Below, one piece after another: positions 54,893-64,000 of a stretch of 64,000 nucleotides of DNA. Each line of letters opens with the position of its first letter. Position 1 is the first letter of the stretch. The DNA comes from Mycobacterium sp. E183 (GTDB taxonomy: Bacteria; Actinomycetota; Actinomycetes; Mycobacteriales; Mycobacteriaceae), in assembly GCF_001667735.1 (NCBI RefSeq), contig NZ_LZJN01000133.1:1-64000 (forward strand), given 5' to 3'. The notes beneath the pieces were generated by a model that saw nothing but the letters and a program-made list of their open reading frames with translations, was not told the DNA's origin and searched no databases. The position numbers and the translations under genes are program-made.

Positions 54893-55955
54893 CCCACCCT
54901 CGGTCGCGGGCGTCCTGTCCCCCGAGCAATGCCGGCAAACCGCGCGGTCCATCGCGGCCATCCAGGAACCCTCCGGAGCCATCCCCTGGTCCGAGGGCGG
55001 CCACACCGACCCGTGGGACCATGTCGAGTGCGCGATGGCGCTCACCGCCGCCGGACTGCTGGAACCGGCGCGCGCCGCGTTCGACTGGAGCCGACGGACC
55101 CAGCGGGCCGACGGCTCCTGGCCGATCCAGCTCCGCGCGGGGGTCGTCGAAGACGGCAACAGCGACAGCAACTTCTGCGCCTACATCGCCACCGGTGTGT
55201 GGCACCACGTGCTGGTCACCGGTGACCGGCGCTTCGCCGCACGGATGTGGCCGGTGGTGCACAAGGCGATCGACTTCGTCATCGACTTGCAGGTCGGCTA
55301 TGGCGAGATCTGTTGGGCCCGAAGCGAAGCCGGTCTGCTGCAGGAAGCGCTGCTGACCGGTTGCGCGAGCGTGTTCCACAGCATCCGGTGCGCCCTGGCG
55401 CTGGCCGCCCTGGTCGGCGAGCCGCAGCCGGAGTGGGAACTGGCGCTGGGCCGGCTCGGCCATGCGATAGCCGCGCATCCCGAGGCGTTCACCGAGAAGG
55501 ACCGCTACTCGATGGACTGGTACTACCCCATCCTGGGCAGCGCGCTGCGCGGACCCGAGGCGGCCGCGAGAATCCGAGAGCGCTGGGACGATTTCGTGGT
55601 CGGCGGCCTGGGCATTCGCTGTGTGGCCGACCGGCCGTGGGTGACCGGCGCCGAGACGTGCGAACTGGTGATGGCGCTGGACGCGATCGGCCAGCGGTCG
55701 GCAGCCCATCGGCAGTTCGGCGCGATGCAGCACCTCCGTGAGCAGGACGGCTCGTACTGGACCGGTTTGGTGTTCGCCGACGGGAAGCGCTGGCCCGAGG
55801 AGCGGACGACGTGGACGGGTGCGGCGATGATCCTCGCCGCTGATGCGCTGTCTAACACCACCGCGGGCGCCGGGATCTTCCGCGGGGAGGGACTACCGAT
55901 AGGCCTGCAGACCGACTTCGACTGCGAATGCGTTGCCACCGGCCCCGGCTGGTGA
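54879..55955 (+). CDS. Alpha/alpha-toroid protein (prenyltransferase- or six-hairpin-glycosidase-like)
   Basis: This 358-residue, almost all-helical protein has repeated helix pairs: DHVECAMALTAAGLLEPARA, FDWSRRTQRADGSWP, VWHHVLVTGDRRFAARMWPV and SIRCALALAALVGEPQPEWE. QADGSWP-type ends resemble the QW repeats of terpene cyclases and prenyltransferases; TGDxxF-x5-WP-x5-AIDF resembles six-hairpin glycosidases. The DxDD motif of squalene cyclases is not seen. The start is a TTG at 54879 with GGTGGGA 8 bases upstream. Third gene of the GT4 operon; reaction unknown. Confidence 0.8.
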   Translation: MRRVNPPSVAGVLSPEQCRQTARSIAAIQEPSGAIPWSEGGHTDPWDHVECAMALTAAGLLEPARAAFDWSRRTQRADGSWPIQLRAGVVEDGNSDSNFCAYIATGVWHHVLVTGDRRFAARMWPVVHKAIDFVIDLQVGYGEICWARSEAGLLQEALLTGCASVFHSIRCALALAALVGEPQPEWELALGRLGHAIAAHPEAFTEKDRYSMDWYYPILGSALRGPEAAARIRERWDDFVVGGLGIRCVADRPWVTGAETCELVMALDAIGQRSAAHRQFGAMQHLREQDGSYWTGLVFADGKRWPEERTTWTGAAMILAADALSNTTAGAGIFRGEGLPIGLQTDFDCECVATGPGW

Positions 55956-55966
55956 CGTGAGTTCGG

Positions 55967-57610
<1,644 letters not shown>

Positions 57611-57647
57611 TTAGCTCGGCCGGGCGAGTAAGACCGCTTGCCACTTT

Positions 57648-57662
57648 GGCGCAATTTGCGCC
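57648..57662. repeat. 15-base palindrome GGCGCAA-T-TTGCGCC
   Basis: The arms GGCGCAA and TTGCGCC are perfect inverted copies around one T. The site lies 9 bases beyond the stop of the small minus-strand gene (57672-57878), between it and the cutinase gene. It may terminate transcription of the small gene or bind a regulator. No T-run is present. Confidence 0.5.
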
Positions 57663-57671
57663 TGGAAATTC

Positions 57672-57878
57672 TCAGGCCGAAGTGTTTGTGCTCGAGTACA
57701 GCTTGAAGTCGCGGACGAGCGGGACCACCTCGCCGCCGGATACCGCGGCGCGCTGACGGGCGTGGAAAGCGGGGTGGCGGCGCATCGCCTCGCTGCGCTC
57801 GCGCTCGTGTCGCTGGGCCGCAGTCCATCGCGGATGGGACTGAAGGAAAATAACCGTCGCTCCCGTTGTATTAGCCAC
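57672..57878 (-). CDS. Small conserved-looking protein, 68 residues
   Basis: This 68-residue protein is not recognised. It starts MANTTGATVIFLQSHPRW and is basic and Ala/Arg/His-rich in the middle (HERERSEAMRRHPAFHAR), with a short beta-like end VPLVRDFKLYSS. The GTG start at 57878 is preceded by GAGAGGAG at about 8 bases, a very good ribosome-binding site, which is the main support. There is no signal peptide or membrane segment. It might bind nucleic acid, given its charge. Confidence 0.6.
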   Translation of the reverse strand: MANTTGATVIFLQSHPRWTAAQRHERERSEAMRRHPAFHARQRAAVSGGEVVPLVRDFKLYSSTNTSA

Positions 57879-58135
57879 GATCGTTAACTCCTCTCAGCGC
57901 AACCCGCAAAAGCTCTACGACTTGTGGTTATCGGCTTGTGATCCAGAATGCCCGGACGATCCTGAGACCAAACCACCCACAAAGTTGAGAATTGGCCGTG
58001 AATTTTGATTAATCCATCAGCCGCTTCACGCCGACGTCCGCGCTGGCCCGCCTGCGATCCGAAACGTTAGCGGCAGCCACCGACAACAATTCCGGCTTCG
58101 GCCCCCGGGCCGGCGGCTGCTATGGTCCCTTGCGT

Positions 58136-58984
58136 ATGCCCAAGATGGATCGCCGCCGCATGATGTTGACGACCGGGATCGGCGTGCTGGCAGCGGCGCT
58201 GCCTGCGCCGGAGGCCCGGGCCCGTCCCTCGGGACGGGGCCTGCCGGCGGATCGCCCACCCGCTCCCGAAGCGCCCAGCGGCCAAACCGGCACCTACATT
58301 TTCCAGGACGAATTCGACGGTCCCGCCGGCTCGGCGCCCGACGCCTCGAAGTGGACCGTGGCCAAGGCCCGCGAGACGATCAAGGACCCGACGTACTGGG
58401 AGCAGCCCGATCGCATCGGGCAGTACCGCGACGATCGCCGCAACGTCTTCCTCGACGGCAACTCCAACCTGGTGCTCCGGGCGGCGAAGGACGGACCCAC
58501 CTACTACAGCGGCAAGGTTCAAAGCCTCTGGCGGGGAGGGGTCGGCCACACCTGGGAGGCCCGCATCAAGCTGAACTGCCTGACCGCCGGCGCCTGGCCG
58601 GCTTATTGGCTGGGCAACGACGACCAGGGCGAGATCGACGTCATGGAGTGGTACGGCAACGGCAGCTGGCCCTCCGCCACCACCGTCCACGCCAAAGCCA
58701 ACGGCGGAGAGTGGAAGACCCACAACATCGCGATGGACAGCGGCTGGCACACCTGGCGAACCCAGTGGGACGAGGCGGGCATCCGGTTCTGGAAGGACTA
58801 TGCCGACGGCGCGCAGCCCTACTTCGACGTGCCGGCCAGCTCTCTGCCGGATTGGCCGTTCAACGCGCCCGGCTACACGGTCTATCCGGTGTTCAACCTC
58901 GCGGTGGCGGGTTCCGGTGGCGGCGACCCAGGGCCAGGGTCCTATCCCGCTGACATGCTCGTGGACTGGATGCGCGTCTGGTAG
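58136..58984 (+). CDS. GH16 family beta-glucanase, exported
   Basis: This 282-residue protein has a leader with DRRRMMLTTGIGVLAAALP, a Tat-like RRR signal. The GH16 jelly-roll domain fills residues 50-282: FQDEFDGPAGSAPDASKW at the start and QGEIDVMEWYGNG with the catalytic Glu166 and Glu171 of the ExDxxE motif; DMLVDWMRVW closes the fold. Rv0315, a beta-1,3-glucanase of M. tuberculosis, is the closest named relative I know. The start is ATG 58136 (MPKMDRRR); a TTG two codons earlier is possible. It is convergent with the LCM methyltransferase, 1 base apart. Confidence 0.9.
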   Translation: MPKMDRRRMMLTTGIGVLAAALPAPEARARPSGRGLPADRPPAPEAPSGQTGTYIFQDEFDGPAGSAPDASKWTVAKARETIKDPTYWEQPDRIGQYRDDRRNVFLDGNSNLVLRAAKDGPTYYSGKVQSLWRGGVGHTWEARIKLNCLTAGAWPAYWLGNDDQGEIDVMEWYGNGSWPSATTVHAKANGGEWKTHNIAMDSGWHTWRTQWDEAGIRFWKDYADGAQPYFDVPASSLPDWPFNAPGYTVYPVFNLAVAGSGGGDPGPGSYPADMLVDWMRVW

Positions 58985-58985
58985 C

Positions 58986-59831
58986 TCACGGGGTGAGCAG
59001 CACCGTCGCGCTCCAGGGCCTGCTACCGGGATGACGCGGATCCGGCTGGGGCAACCAAGCGAGCGGCCGCATGAAAATCGGTAACCGACGGAACCGGTTC
59101 GCGGCGACAAAGAGCGACTGCGCCTGTGCGACGCGCCAGCCGAGGTCCTCGAAGAACGCCAACCCGTTCTCCGGTGCGAACTTGAACGGTGCGTTTTGGC
59201 GCATGCCGGCCATCTTCTCGTTCATCATCTTCTTCAAGCCGGGGCCGCCGAAATCAAGCATCCACCAGGCCACCTCGGGCCGCTTGAGCGCCGCGGAGAG
59301 CGCGACGACGTCGCTGGTATCCAGATACATCAACAATCCCTCGGTCAGCACCAGCGCTTTGGTCGCGCCACGCAGGGCGTCGTCAAGGAAGGCAGCGCGG
59401 GCCTGCGGTTCGGCCAGGTCGACGGCAACCCGGGTCAGCCGGCAGTGCGGTGTCTGGTCGGCGAGCGACTGCGTTTTCTCCTCGAGGAGCCTGGGCAGGT
59501 CCGCCTCCACCCACGTCAACTCCGGCGGAAGCTGCAACCGGTACGGCCGGGTATCCAGGCCCGCGGCCAGGTTCAGCACGCGGTCGCAGCCCTCGGCGAT
59601 CGCTTGGGCGATGGTGTCATCGATGATCTTCGTGCGCGCGACCAGCCACCATCCGTTGCGGCTCGACCGCGGGACGTCGGCGACGATCTCATGGCCGTGT
59701 TCGCCGGCGAGGCGCTCGGCGAGTGGGTCGTTGAACAGCGCGTCGCGGCGGGCCGATTCGGTCGCCCGGTGCAGCGCGGTCCAGCGGGCCGTGTCCGAGA
59801 CGTGGGTGATCGTGTGCCTGGGGGTGGACAT
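58986..59831 (-). CDS. LCM-type (TIGR00027) SAM-dependent methyltransferase
   Basis: This is a 281-residue protein of the mycobacterial LCM-related family. HVSDTARWTALHRATESARR opens it, CDRVLNLAAGLDTRPYRLQL is motif I, LTWVEADLPRLLEEK the acidic motif, and LVLTEGLLMYLDTSDVVAL the post-I region. The start at 59831 (MSTPRHTI) is preferred over an upstream in-frame ATG with a Pro/Arg/Gly-rich leader. The substrate is unknown. The copies at 24119 and 61600 are relatives. Confidence 0.88.
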   Translation of the reverse strand: MSTPRHTITHVSDTARWTALHRATESARRDALFNDPLAERLAGEHGHEIVADVPRSSRNGWWLVARTKIIDDTIAQAIAEGCDRVLNLAAGLDTRPYRLQLPPELTWVEADLPRLLEEKTQSLADQTPHCRLTRVAVDLAEPQARAAFLDDALRGATKALVLTEGLLMYLDTSDVVALSAALKRPEVAWWMLDFGGPGLKKMMNEKMAGMRQNAPFKFAPENGLAFFEDLGWRVAQAQSLFVAANRFRRLPIFMRPLAWLPQPDPRHPGSRPWSATVLLTP

Positions 59832-59860
59832 ACCTGCGTTATAGCAGCAGCCGCGCCGGC

Positions 59861-60535
59861 CTATTGACCGGCCTTGCCCCCCGCGAACCACGCTTCCGCC
59901 ACCGTCCGGGTTTGGGGCGGCGGCAGGGCGGCCTCCCCCGTGCCGAGCTGACCGACCTTGACGGTCCACGTCGCCGACGAGCGGTCGATGCAGCTTCCGG
60001 CGCCCTGGCTGGGCAGCCACAGCACCGAAAGGTTGGCATGTGGGTCACCGCACCAGTAGGCGCCCTCGTAGCCGTCGGCGCGCCAACCCCAGGCCCCGCC
60101 GTTTCGGAGCCGGCAACGGGTGCCATCGTCGAGCGTCAGCGCAAACGGGTCCGGGGTGGCGGGCGCGGTCACGGGCGGAAGCGGACGGTCATACGTCACG
60201 CGATGCATGCTCTTGTCCCAGGGATTATCTACGCACAGCAGCGATCCGGCCGTCGACGGCCAGCAGGTGCCGGCGCCCGCCGCGCTCGGCGAGCAGGAGT
60301 AGACGTTGTCGGCCACGGCGGACGGCGACGCCGTGCTGCAGTCGCTGGCCTCGCCGACATTGCCCGGTCCGGACGCGACCCGGTAACCGTTGATCGGCTG
60401 GCCATCGGGGCCGACGGCCACGACGGTGATCTGCTGGGTGGGCGGCGGGTCGGCGGCGGCCGTCGCGGGCAGCGAGAGGACCGCGATCGGCAGCGCGACG
60501 ACGGGGACGACGACGATTCGCGACATCACGTTCAC
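59861..60535 (-). CDS. Secreted hypothetical protein with cysteine-rich mature part
   Basis: This 224-residue protein has a signal peptide (residues 1-28, ATAAA-D). The mature part contains ITVVAVGPDGQPINGYRVAS, then several cysteines (ASDCSTA, VYSCSP, GTCWPS, LLCVDN, TRCRLR, YWCGDP, SCIDRS), so several disulfides are likely. Gly/Trp-rich GAWGWRADGYEGAYWCGD is notable. It is not recognised. Start GTG 60535 with AAAGG 8 bases upstream is preferred; the frame stays open far upstream but that part is antisense to the reductase gene. Confidence 0.75.
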   Translation of the reverse strand: MNVMSRIVVVPVVALPIAVLSLPATAAADPPPTQQITVVAVGPDGQPINGYRVASGPGNVGEASDCSTASPSAVADNVYSCSPSAAGAGTCWPSTAGSLLCVDNPWDKSMHRVTYDRPLPPVTAPATPDPFALTLDDGTRCRLRNGGAWGWRADGYEGAYWCGDPHANLSVLWLPSQGAGSCIDRSSATWTVKVGQLGTGEAALPPPQTRTVAEAWFAGGKAGQ

Positions 60536-60586
60536 CGCGCAAAACCTTTCGTTCGGCGGGCTCTTGTTGAAGGGTACGGTGCGCAT

Positions 60587-61597
60587 ATGACCGATCGAAA
60601 CCGTCGTTTCCTGCTCCGCGAACGCCCCACGGGCCGCATCGGCCCCAACACTTTCGAATTGACCGAAGAGGCGATTCCCGAGCTCAACGACGGGGAGGCG
60701 CTGGTGCGTGTCGGCTGGATCTCGCTCGACCCGACGAACCGGATGTGGATCAACGACACCCCGACCTACCTGCCCCCGGTCGGGCTCGGCGAGGTCATGC
60801 GCGCCGCCGGGATCGGCGAGGTGGTCGCGTCCAAGAGCCCCTCCTACGCGGTCGGGCAGCAGGTGCAAGGGCTCCTCGGCTGGCAGGAGTACGCGGTGCT
60901 CACGGACACGGCGATGGTGAACCCGGTGGAGGTGGCACCCGGCATCTCGCCGAGCGCCTACCTGGGGGCGCTCGGGATGACCGGGCTCACCGCGTGGATC
61001 GGGATCCGCGACATCGGCAAGCCCCGGCCCGGCGAGACCGTCGTCGTCTCGGCGGCGGCCGGCGCGGTGGGCTCGGTCGCCGGGCAACTGGCCAAGGCGG
61101 CGGGCGCCCGTGTCGTCGGGATCGCCGGTGGTCCCGAGAAGTGTGCGCTGCTCACCGATCAGCTGGGCTTCGACGCGGCGGTCGACCACCGCGCCGACGA
61201 TTGGGCCGCCCAACTGGCCGCGGCGACACCCAACGGCATCGATGTCGACTTCGAGAATGTCGGGGGCGACCTGATGGACGCCATCTTCGCGCGCCTCAAC
61301 ATCGGCGCCCGTGTCGCGCTCTGCGGCCTGATCTCCGGCTACAACGCCGAAGACCCCCCGCCCGGTCCGCGCGCGTTCGGGAACCTGCTTATCCAGCGGG
61401 CCACCGTCCAGGGCTTCATCGTCCTCGACCACTTCGGGCGCGCGGCCGAAGCGATCGGCGAGATCGCCGGCCTGATCGAAGCGGGAAAGCTCACGCCGCT
61501 CGAGACCGTCGTCGAGGGGTTCGAGCAGCTGCCGACGGCGATCAACATGCTGTTCGACGGCAAGAACGTCGGCAAGCTGGTGGTCAAGATCGGCTGA
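60587..61597 (+). CDS. Zinc-independent MDR-family NADP-dependent oxidoreductase
   Basis: This is a 336-residue medium-chain reductase. RRFLLRERPTGRIGPNTFEL and SLDPTNRMWI are the N-terminal signature of the curcumin/leukotriene B4 reductase-like (YncB-type) subgroup. The Rossmann motif is VVVSAAAGAVGSVAGQLAKA, and IDVDFENVGGDLMDAIF follows. No catalytic zinc cysteines are present. It would reduce enones or alkenals with NADPH. The start is the ATG 60587 with GAAGGG 11-13 bases upstream. It is divergent from the secreted protein gene. Confidence 0.9.
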   Translation: MTDRNRRFLLRERPTGRIGPNTFELTEEAIPELNDGEALVRVGWISLDPTNRMWINDTPTYLPPVGLGEVMRAAGIGEVVASKSPSYAVGQQVQGLLGWQEYAVLTDTAMVNPVEVAPGISPSAYLGALGMTGLTAWIGIRDIGKPRPGETVVVSAAAGAVGSVAGQLAKAAGARVVGIAGGPEKCALLTDQLGFDAAVDHRADDWAAQLAAATPNGIDVDFENVGGDLMDAIFARLNIGARVALCGLISGYNAEDPPPGPRAFGNLLIQRATVQGFIVLDHFGRAAEAIGEIAGLIEAGKLTPLETVVEGFEQLPTAINMLFDGKNVGKLVVKIG

Positions 61598-61599
61598 TT

Positions 61600-62433
61600 T
61601 CAGCCGAATTCCAGGAGGGCGTAGACCCCGCGGTAGGGCTTCGCGGGCGGGAACCGCCAGAGCGCGGGGTACAGCGTCCCGAAGAACACCCCCCGCCCCG
61701 CGGGCATCGGTACGTCGTGCACGGCGCGGATTCCGGGCGTCGTGCGCGCCAGCTGCGCAAGTTGACGCACCGACAGGCTGAACGGCATCGGTGGCACCCG
61801 GTAGCGCTTGGAGGAGCGCAGCCCCTTTCGTGCGACCTTCTTGACCACCGTTGGCGGTAGGTCGAAGAACATCTGGCCGCCGGGGAAGCTCTTGGCGCAC
61901 TGGGAAATGAGCCCCAGCGCCGCGTCGGGCTGCAGGTACATCAACAGGCCTTCGGCGGTGATGAACACGCCGTCGCGGGCGTCGACCTCGTCGATCCAGG
62001 TGTAGTCGAGGGCGGATTGGGCGAGATAGGTCATTCGCGGCGGATGCGGCAGCAGCCGCTGACGAAGTTCGACGACCGGGGGCAAATCCACCGAGACCCA
62101 ACTGAATTGCGGGTCGGGCAGCGCGCGGTCCAAGCGCCAGAAGGACGTCTGGAAGCCCTCCGCGAGCGCGACGACGGTGGCCCGGGGGTGGGCGGTGAGG
62201 TAGTCGATCGCGCATCGGTCAACGGCCAGCGAGCGCAGCGCCATCTCCTGGCCGCGGCGGCCGAACTTCTCGAAGTCGAAGTCGATGGAATCGACGAGCT
62301 TGACTGCCATCGGATCGTCGATGATCGCGTCGGGGCGCGCCGCCTGGTGTGCCCTTCCGTAGAGCGTCAGCAGCGCCGTCTCGGAAACACCGGTGAGCAG
62401 CCGCGCGTCCACCTTCTTGTGGTCATCTCCCAT
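61600..62433 (-). CDS. LCM-superfamily SAM-dependent methyltransferase
   Basis: This 277-residue protein belongs to the leucine carboxyl methyltransferase-like superfamily. LLTGVSETALLTLYGRAHQA opens it, ATVVALAEGFQTSFWRLDRA is motif I (with GEGF-like AEGF), SWVSVDLPPVVELRQR the acidic motif, and VFITAEGLLMYLQPDAALGL the post-I segment. The start at 62433 (MGDDHKKV) is preferred over a longer Arg-rich leader. It is convergent with the MDR reductase, 2 bases apart. The substrate is unknown. Confidence 0.88.
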   Translation of the reverse strand: MGDDHKKVDARLLTGVSETALLTLYGRAHQAARPDAIIDDPMAVKLVDSIDFDFEKFGRRGQEMALRSLAVDRCAIDYLTAHPRATVVALAEGFQTSFWRLDRALPDPQFSWVSVDLPPVVELRQRLLPHPPRMTYLAQSALDYTWIDEVDARDGVFITAEGLLMYLQPDAALGLISQCAKSFPGGQMFFDLPPTVVKKVARKGLRSSKRYRVPPMPFSLSVRQLAQLARTTPGIRAVHDVPMPAGRGVFFGTLYPALWRFPPAKPYRGVYALLEFG

Positions 62434-62479
62434 CACGCGAAGCCGTAATCGCTGGGCAATGCGCCGGCCAGCAGCCCGG

Positions 62480-63127
62480 CTACCACGGCGCCGAGGCCGC
62501 GTCGATGGGGATTGCGATCTCGTTACGGCGCCGCATCGGCACCGTCCAGGGCGGGTCGTAGAACCAGGCTTCCGCGTCTCCGGTGGGCTCAATCCCCTTG
62601 TCTTGCAATATCTTCAGGAGTTCCGCGGTGCGGGAGGCGACTGCCTTGGGGCTCCGGTCGCCGGTGAATCGCAGCACCGCCACGGTCGCGGGCGGCACCG
62701 TGACGAGCCGGACCTGATCGTCGTCGGGCGCGGGCAGCGTCTCCATCGTCCACTTCGCGGGCATGAAAAAGCGGATCGCCCAGCCGGCCTCGTCGCCGGC
62801 GGACTGGACGACGGGCGCGGTCATCGCGATCTGCCGGCCACCCGGGCTCGACTGCTGGCTGACGGGCGCGGTCATCGAGATCGATGAATTGTCCCGATTG
62901 CCGCCGAATATGTAGCCCGCCAGCCGCCGGAACCCGACGTCGCGAGCGCGGTTCTCGTCGGCGTCGACGATCGTCTCGGCGGCAATCCGCGGACCGTAGC
63001 GCCGTATCTCGACGGTGTCGGTGATCCGTTTATGTGTGTACGCCGGCTCCTCGAGGCCGACCCGCACACCACCGACCGCCAGCAGCGATTCGGCCACCTG
63101 CGCGGCGATCTTGATCGGGTTCATCAT
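62480..63127 (-). CDS. SOUL heme-binding-like protein
   Basis: This 215-residue protein has the SOUL domain: TVEIRRYGPRIAAETIVD, FRRLAGYIFGGNRDNSSISM, TAPVSQQSSPG and a second SMTAPV-like ITMTAPVVQS, then RFFMPAKWTMETLPAP. Eukaryotic SOUL proteins bind heme; bacterial ones are often heme- or porphyrin-linked but not proven. The N-terminal 24 residues (AESLLAVGGVRVGLEEPAYT) are a typical short leader of this family. The ATG at 63127 (MM start) follows GGAGAT. It is 46 bases from the methyltransferase gene on the same strand. Confidence 0.88.
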   Translation of the reverse strand: MMNPIKIAAQVAESLLAVGGVRVGLEEPAYTHKRITDTVEIRRYGPRIAAETIVDADENRARDVGFRRLAGYIFGGNRDNSSISMTAPVSQQSSPGGRQIAMTAPVVQSAGDEAGWAIRFFMPAKWTMETLPAPDDDQVRLVTVPPATVAVLRFTGDRSPKAVASRTAELLKILQDKGIEPTGDAEAWFYDPPWTVPMRRRNEIAIPIDAASAPW

Positions 63128-63407
63128 CTGGTCGATCTCCTTTTAGCGTCGCGACGGCACCACGTCCGATGCCGGTAGCGCAGGGGCCGGCGCGTGCCCT
63201 GACCGCATCGACCCACCTACGCCATGGTGCCGCACGGCGGGTCCGCCCGAGCGCGACGCCGACCCGCCCTCGTCTTTCACCACGAGATGGGCGTGCGCCC
63301 GTGCCTCCGTCGTGCGGACAACGTTGGGATCGGTAGCCCGCGCCGCGATTTGTACTTGACGCAACGACGACGCCACTCCGGCGCCGCCTCACGAAAGGAA
63401 GTCAGAA

Positions 63408-63662
63408 ATGAAGATCGTCCCGGCCAGCATCGAAGACCAGATCAATCGGGTCGACCGGCAGCGCAGCCTCTACATCGGACTCAGCGCCGGCGCGGTCGCG
63501 CTATGGAGCGCGTACCGGCTCATCTGGGCCCTCTACATCGGGATGACATTCGGCTGGCTCTTCGGGTCGATGGTCTTCCAATTGGTGCTGTGGGGCGTGA
63601 TCGGCACGGTCTCGGCGGTGGCGGCCTTTGGGTTCCTGACCCGCTACTCCAAGGGATCATGA
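63408..63662 (+). CDS. Small membrane protein with two segments
   Basis: This 84-residue protein has an N-terminal amphipathic part (IEDQINRVDRQRSLYIG) and two membrane segments (about 26-48 and 53-76). GAAAGGAAG lies at about 9 bases before the ATG. No family is recognised; the polar N-terminus plus two helices resembles small DUF-type integral proteins. It ends 18 bases before a strong hairpin. It is convergent with the VOC gene. Confidence 0.75.
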   Translation: MKIVPASIEDQINRVDRQRSLYIGLSAGAVALWSAYRLIWALYIGMTFGWLFGSMVFQLVLWGVIGTVSAVAAFGFLTRYSKGS

Positions 63663-63679
63663 CCGCGGCCGTGAGCTGA

Positions 63680-63716
63680 GGAAAGCCCCGAATCCTGATG
63701 CGGTTCGGGGCTTTCC
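63680..63716. terminator. 13-bp hairpin, likely bidirectional terminator
   Basis: GGAAAGCCCCGAA (63680-63692) pairs perfectly with TTCGGGGCTTTCC (63704-63716) around an 11-base loop. It sits between two convergent genes. The plus-strand stem ends in CTTTCC and the minus-strand copy also ends in CTTTCC, so it may stop transcription from both sides. Confidence 0.85.
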
Positions 63717-63745
63717 CGCGTCGAGGCGAAGTCGGTATCCGGCGG

Positions 63746-64000
63746 CTAGCGCAGTTGTTGGATACGGATCAAGTTGCCGGCGGGGTCGCGCACCGCGCAG
63801 TCACGGAGTCCGTACGGTTGGTCTGTCGGCTCCTGGACGATGTCGACGTCGTCGGCCTGCAACCGTTCGAAGGTGCGGTCGAGGTCATTGGTGGCCAACA
63901 GCAACGTGGCGTAGCTGCCCTTGGCCATCATCTCGGCGATCGTGCGCCGTTCGTCTTCGGTGATGCCCGGGTTGGCGGCCGGTGGGTTCAGGACGATCGA
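63746..64000 (-). CDS. VOC/glyoxalase-like protein, C-terminal part (runs off right edge)
   Basis: An open frame enters from the right edge and ends at 63746; 84 residues are visible. The sequence KGSYATLLLATNDLDRTFER, LQADDVDIVQEPTDQPYG and CAVRDPAGNLIRIQQL is the second beta-alpha-beta-beta half of a vicinal-oxygen-chelate domain, ending with the D-P-x-G-N-x-I-x-I signature. Such proteins include glyoxalases, dioxygenases and resistance proteins. The N-terminal half and start are outside the window. Confidence 0.85.
   Translation of the reverse strand, partial: SIVLNPPAANPGITEDERRTIAEMMAKGSYATLLLATNDLDRTFERLQADDVDIVQEPTDQPYGLRDCAVRDPAGNLIRIQQLR

Noticed and set aside
59864..61597. Long 5' extension of the MDR reductase frame
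   Set aside because: Homologues start near MTDRNRRFLL; the extension is antisense to the secreted protein gene and is Arg/Gly/Pro-rich.
59861..62215. 784-codon minus-strand frame
   Set aside because: Only the part from 60535 downwards has a signal peptide and ribosome-binding site; the rest is antisense to the MDR reductase and out of frame with the LCM gene.
63143..63376. 77-codon minus-strand frame upstream of the SOUL gene
   Set aside because: It has no good ribosome-binding site and a Ser/Arg/Pro-rich composition; it lies in the expected promoter region.

Overview
The window is GC-rich, gene-dense actinobacterial DNA. Gene content points to a slow-growing, non-tuberculous Mycobacterium, possibly of the M. 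avium complex type. The main markers are a PPE protein, two cutinase-like (Culp) proteins, the furA-katG pair, DUF732 secreted proteins, a two-Ig-domain L,D-transpeptidase, an F420-type PPOX protein, a mycobacterial ferredoxin/P450 operon and several LCM-type methyltransferases. The species is inferred from memory of these families, not from a search. No tRNA, rRNA, insertion sequence, prophage or CRISPR array was seen.

Layout. 1-3.9 kb: a small redox/stress block (FAD oxidase end, DUF4267, NIPSNAP) divergent from a TetR regulator, with two identical-core palindromic operators between them, followed by an SDR and a frameshifted aldo/keto reductase. 4-12.3 kb: a membrane-PPOX fusion, DUF167, a secreted WWDP-repeat protein, an NlpC/P60 hydrolase, a PPOX/DUF2470 protein, DUF899 and SRPBCC proteins, a membrane GGDEF-EAL protein, DUF732 and a secreted FKBP. 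12.6-15.7 kb: a bacteriophytochrome with a SpoIIE/PP2C phosphatase output, divergent from a biliverdin-making heme oxygenase. 15.8-28.4 kb: mostly stand-alone metabolic and envelope genes (FAD oxidase, GAP transporter, methyltransferases, M42 peptidase, two lipoproteins, CitE-like lyase, zwf, flavin monooxygenase). 28.5-35.2 kb: hrpA, crotonase, DUF3253, a cutinase and a decayed Ala/Glu-rich gene. 35.5-38.5 kb: ferredoxin, ferredoxin reductase and P450 operon. 38.5-46.5 kb: MOSC, DUF732, an AT-richer gap, PPE, a family 1 glycosyltransferase, a methyltransferase, a FAD-Rieske oxidoreductase and a coiled-coil protein. 46.6-50.7 kb: L,D-transpeptidase, furA, katG. 50.8-57.4 kb: GDPD and Tat-exported DUF1906, then a glycosyltransferase/methyltransferase/alpha-toroid operon facing a TylF-like methyltransferase, then a second cutinase. 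57.6-64 kb: a small CDS, a GH16 glucanase, two LCM methyltransferases, a secreted protein, an MDR reductase, a SOUL protein, a small membrane protein and a VOC protein cut by the right edge.

How genes work together. The clearest functional unit is the light-sensing pair: heme oxygenase supplies biliverdin to the phytochrome, whose phosphatase output would act on a partner-switching protein not encoded here. Other units are the self-contained ferredoxin-reductase-P450 chain, the peroxide-responsive furA-katG pair, and the translationally coupled glycosyltransferase-methyltransferase-toroid operon, which looks like an uncharacterised glycan or glycolipid pathway under a palindromic operator.
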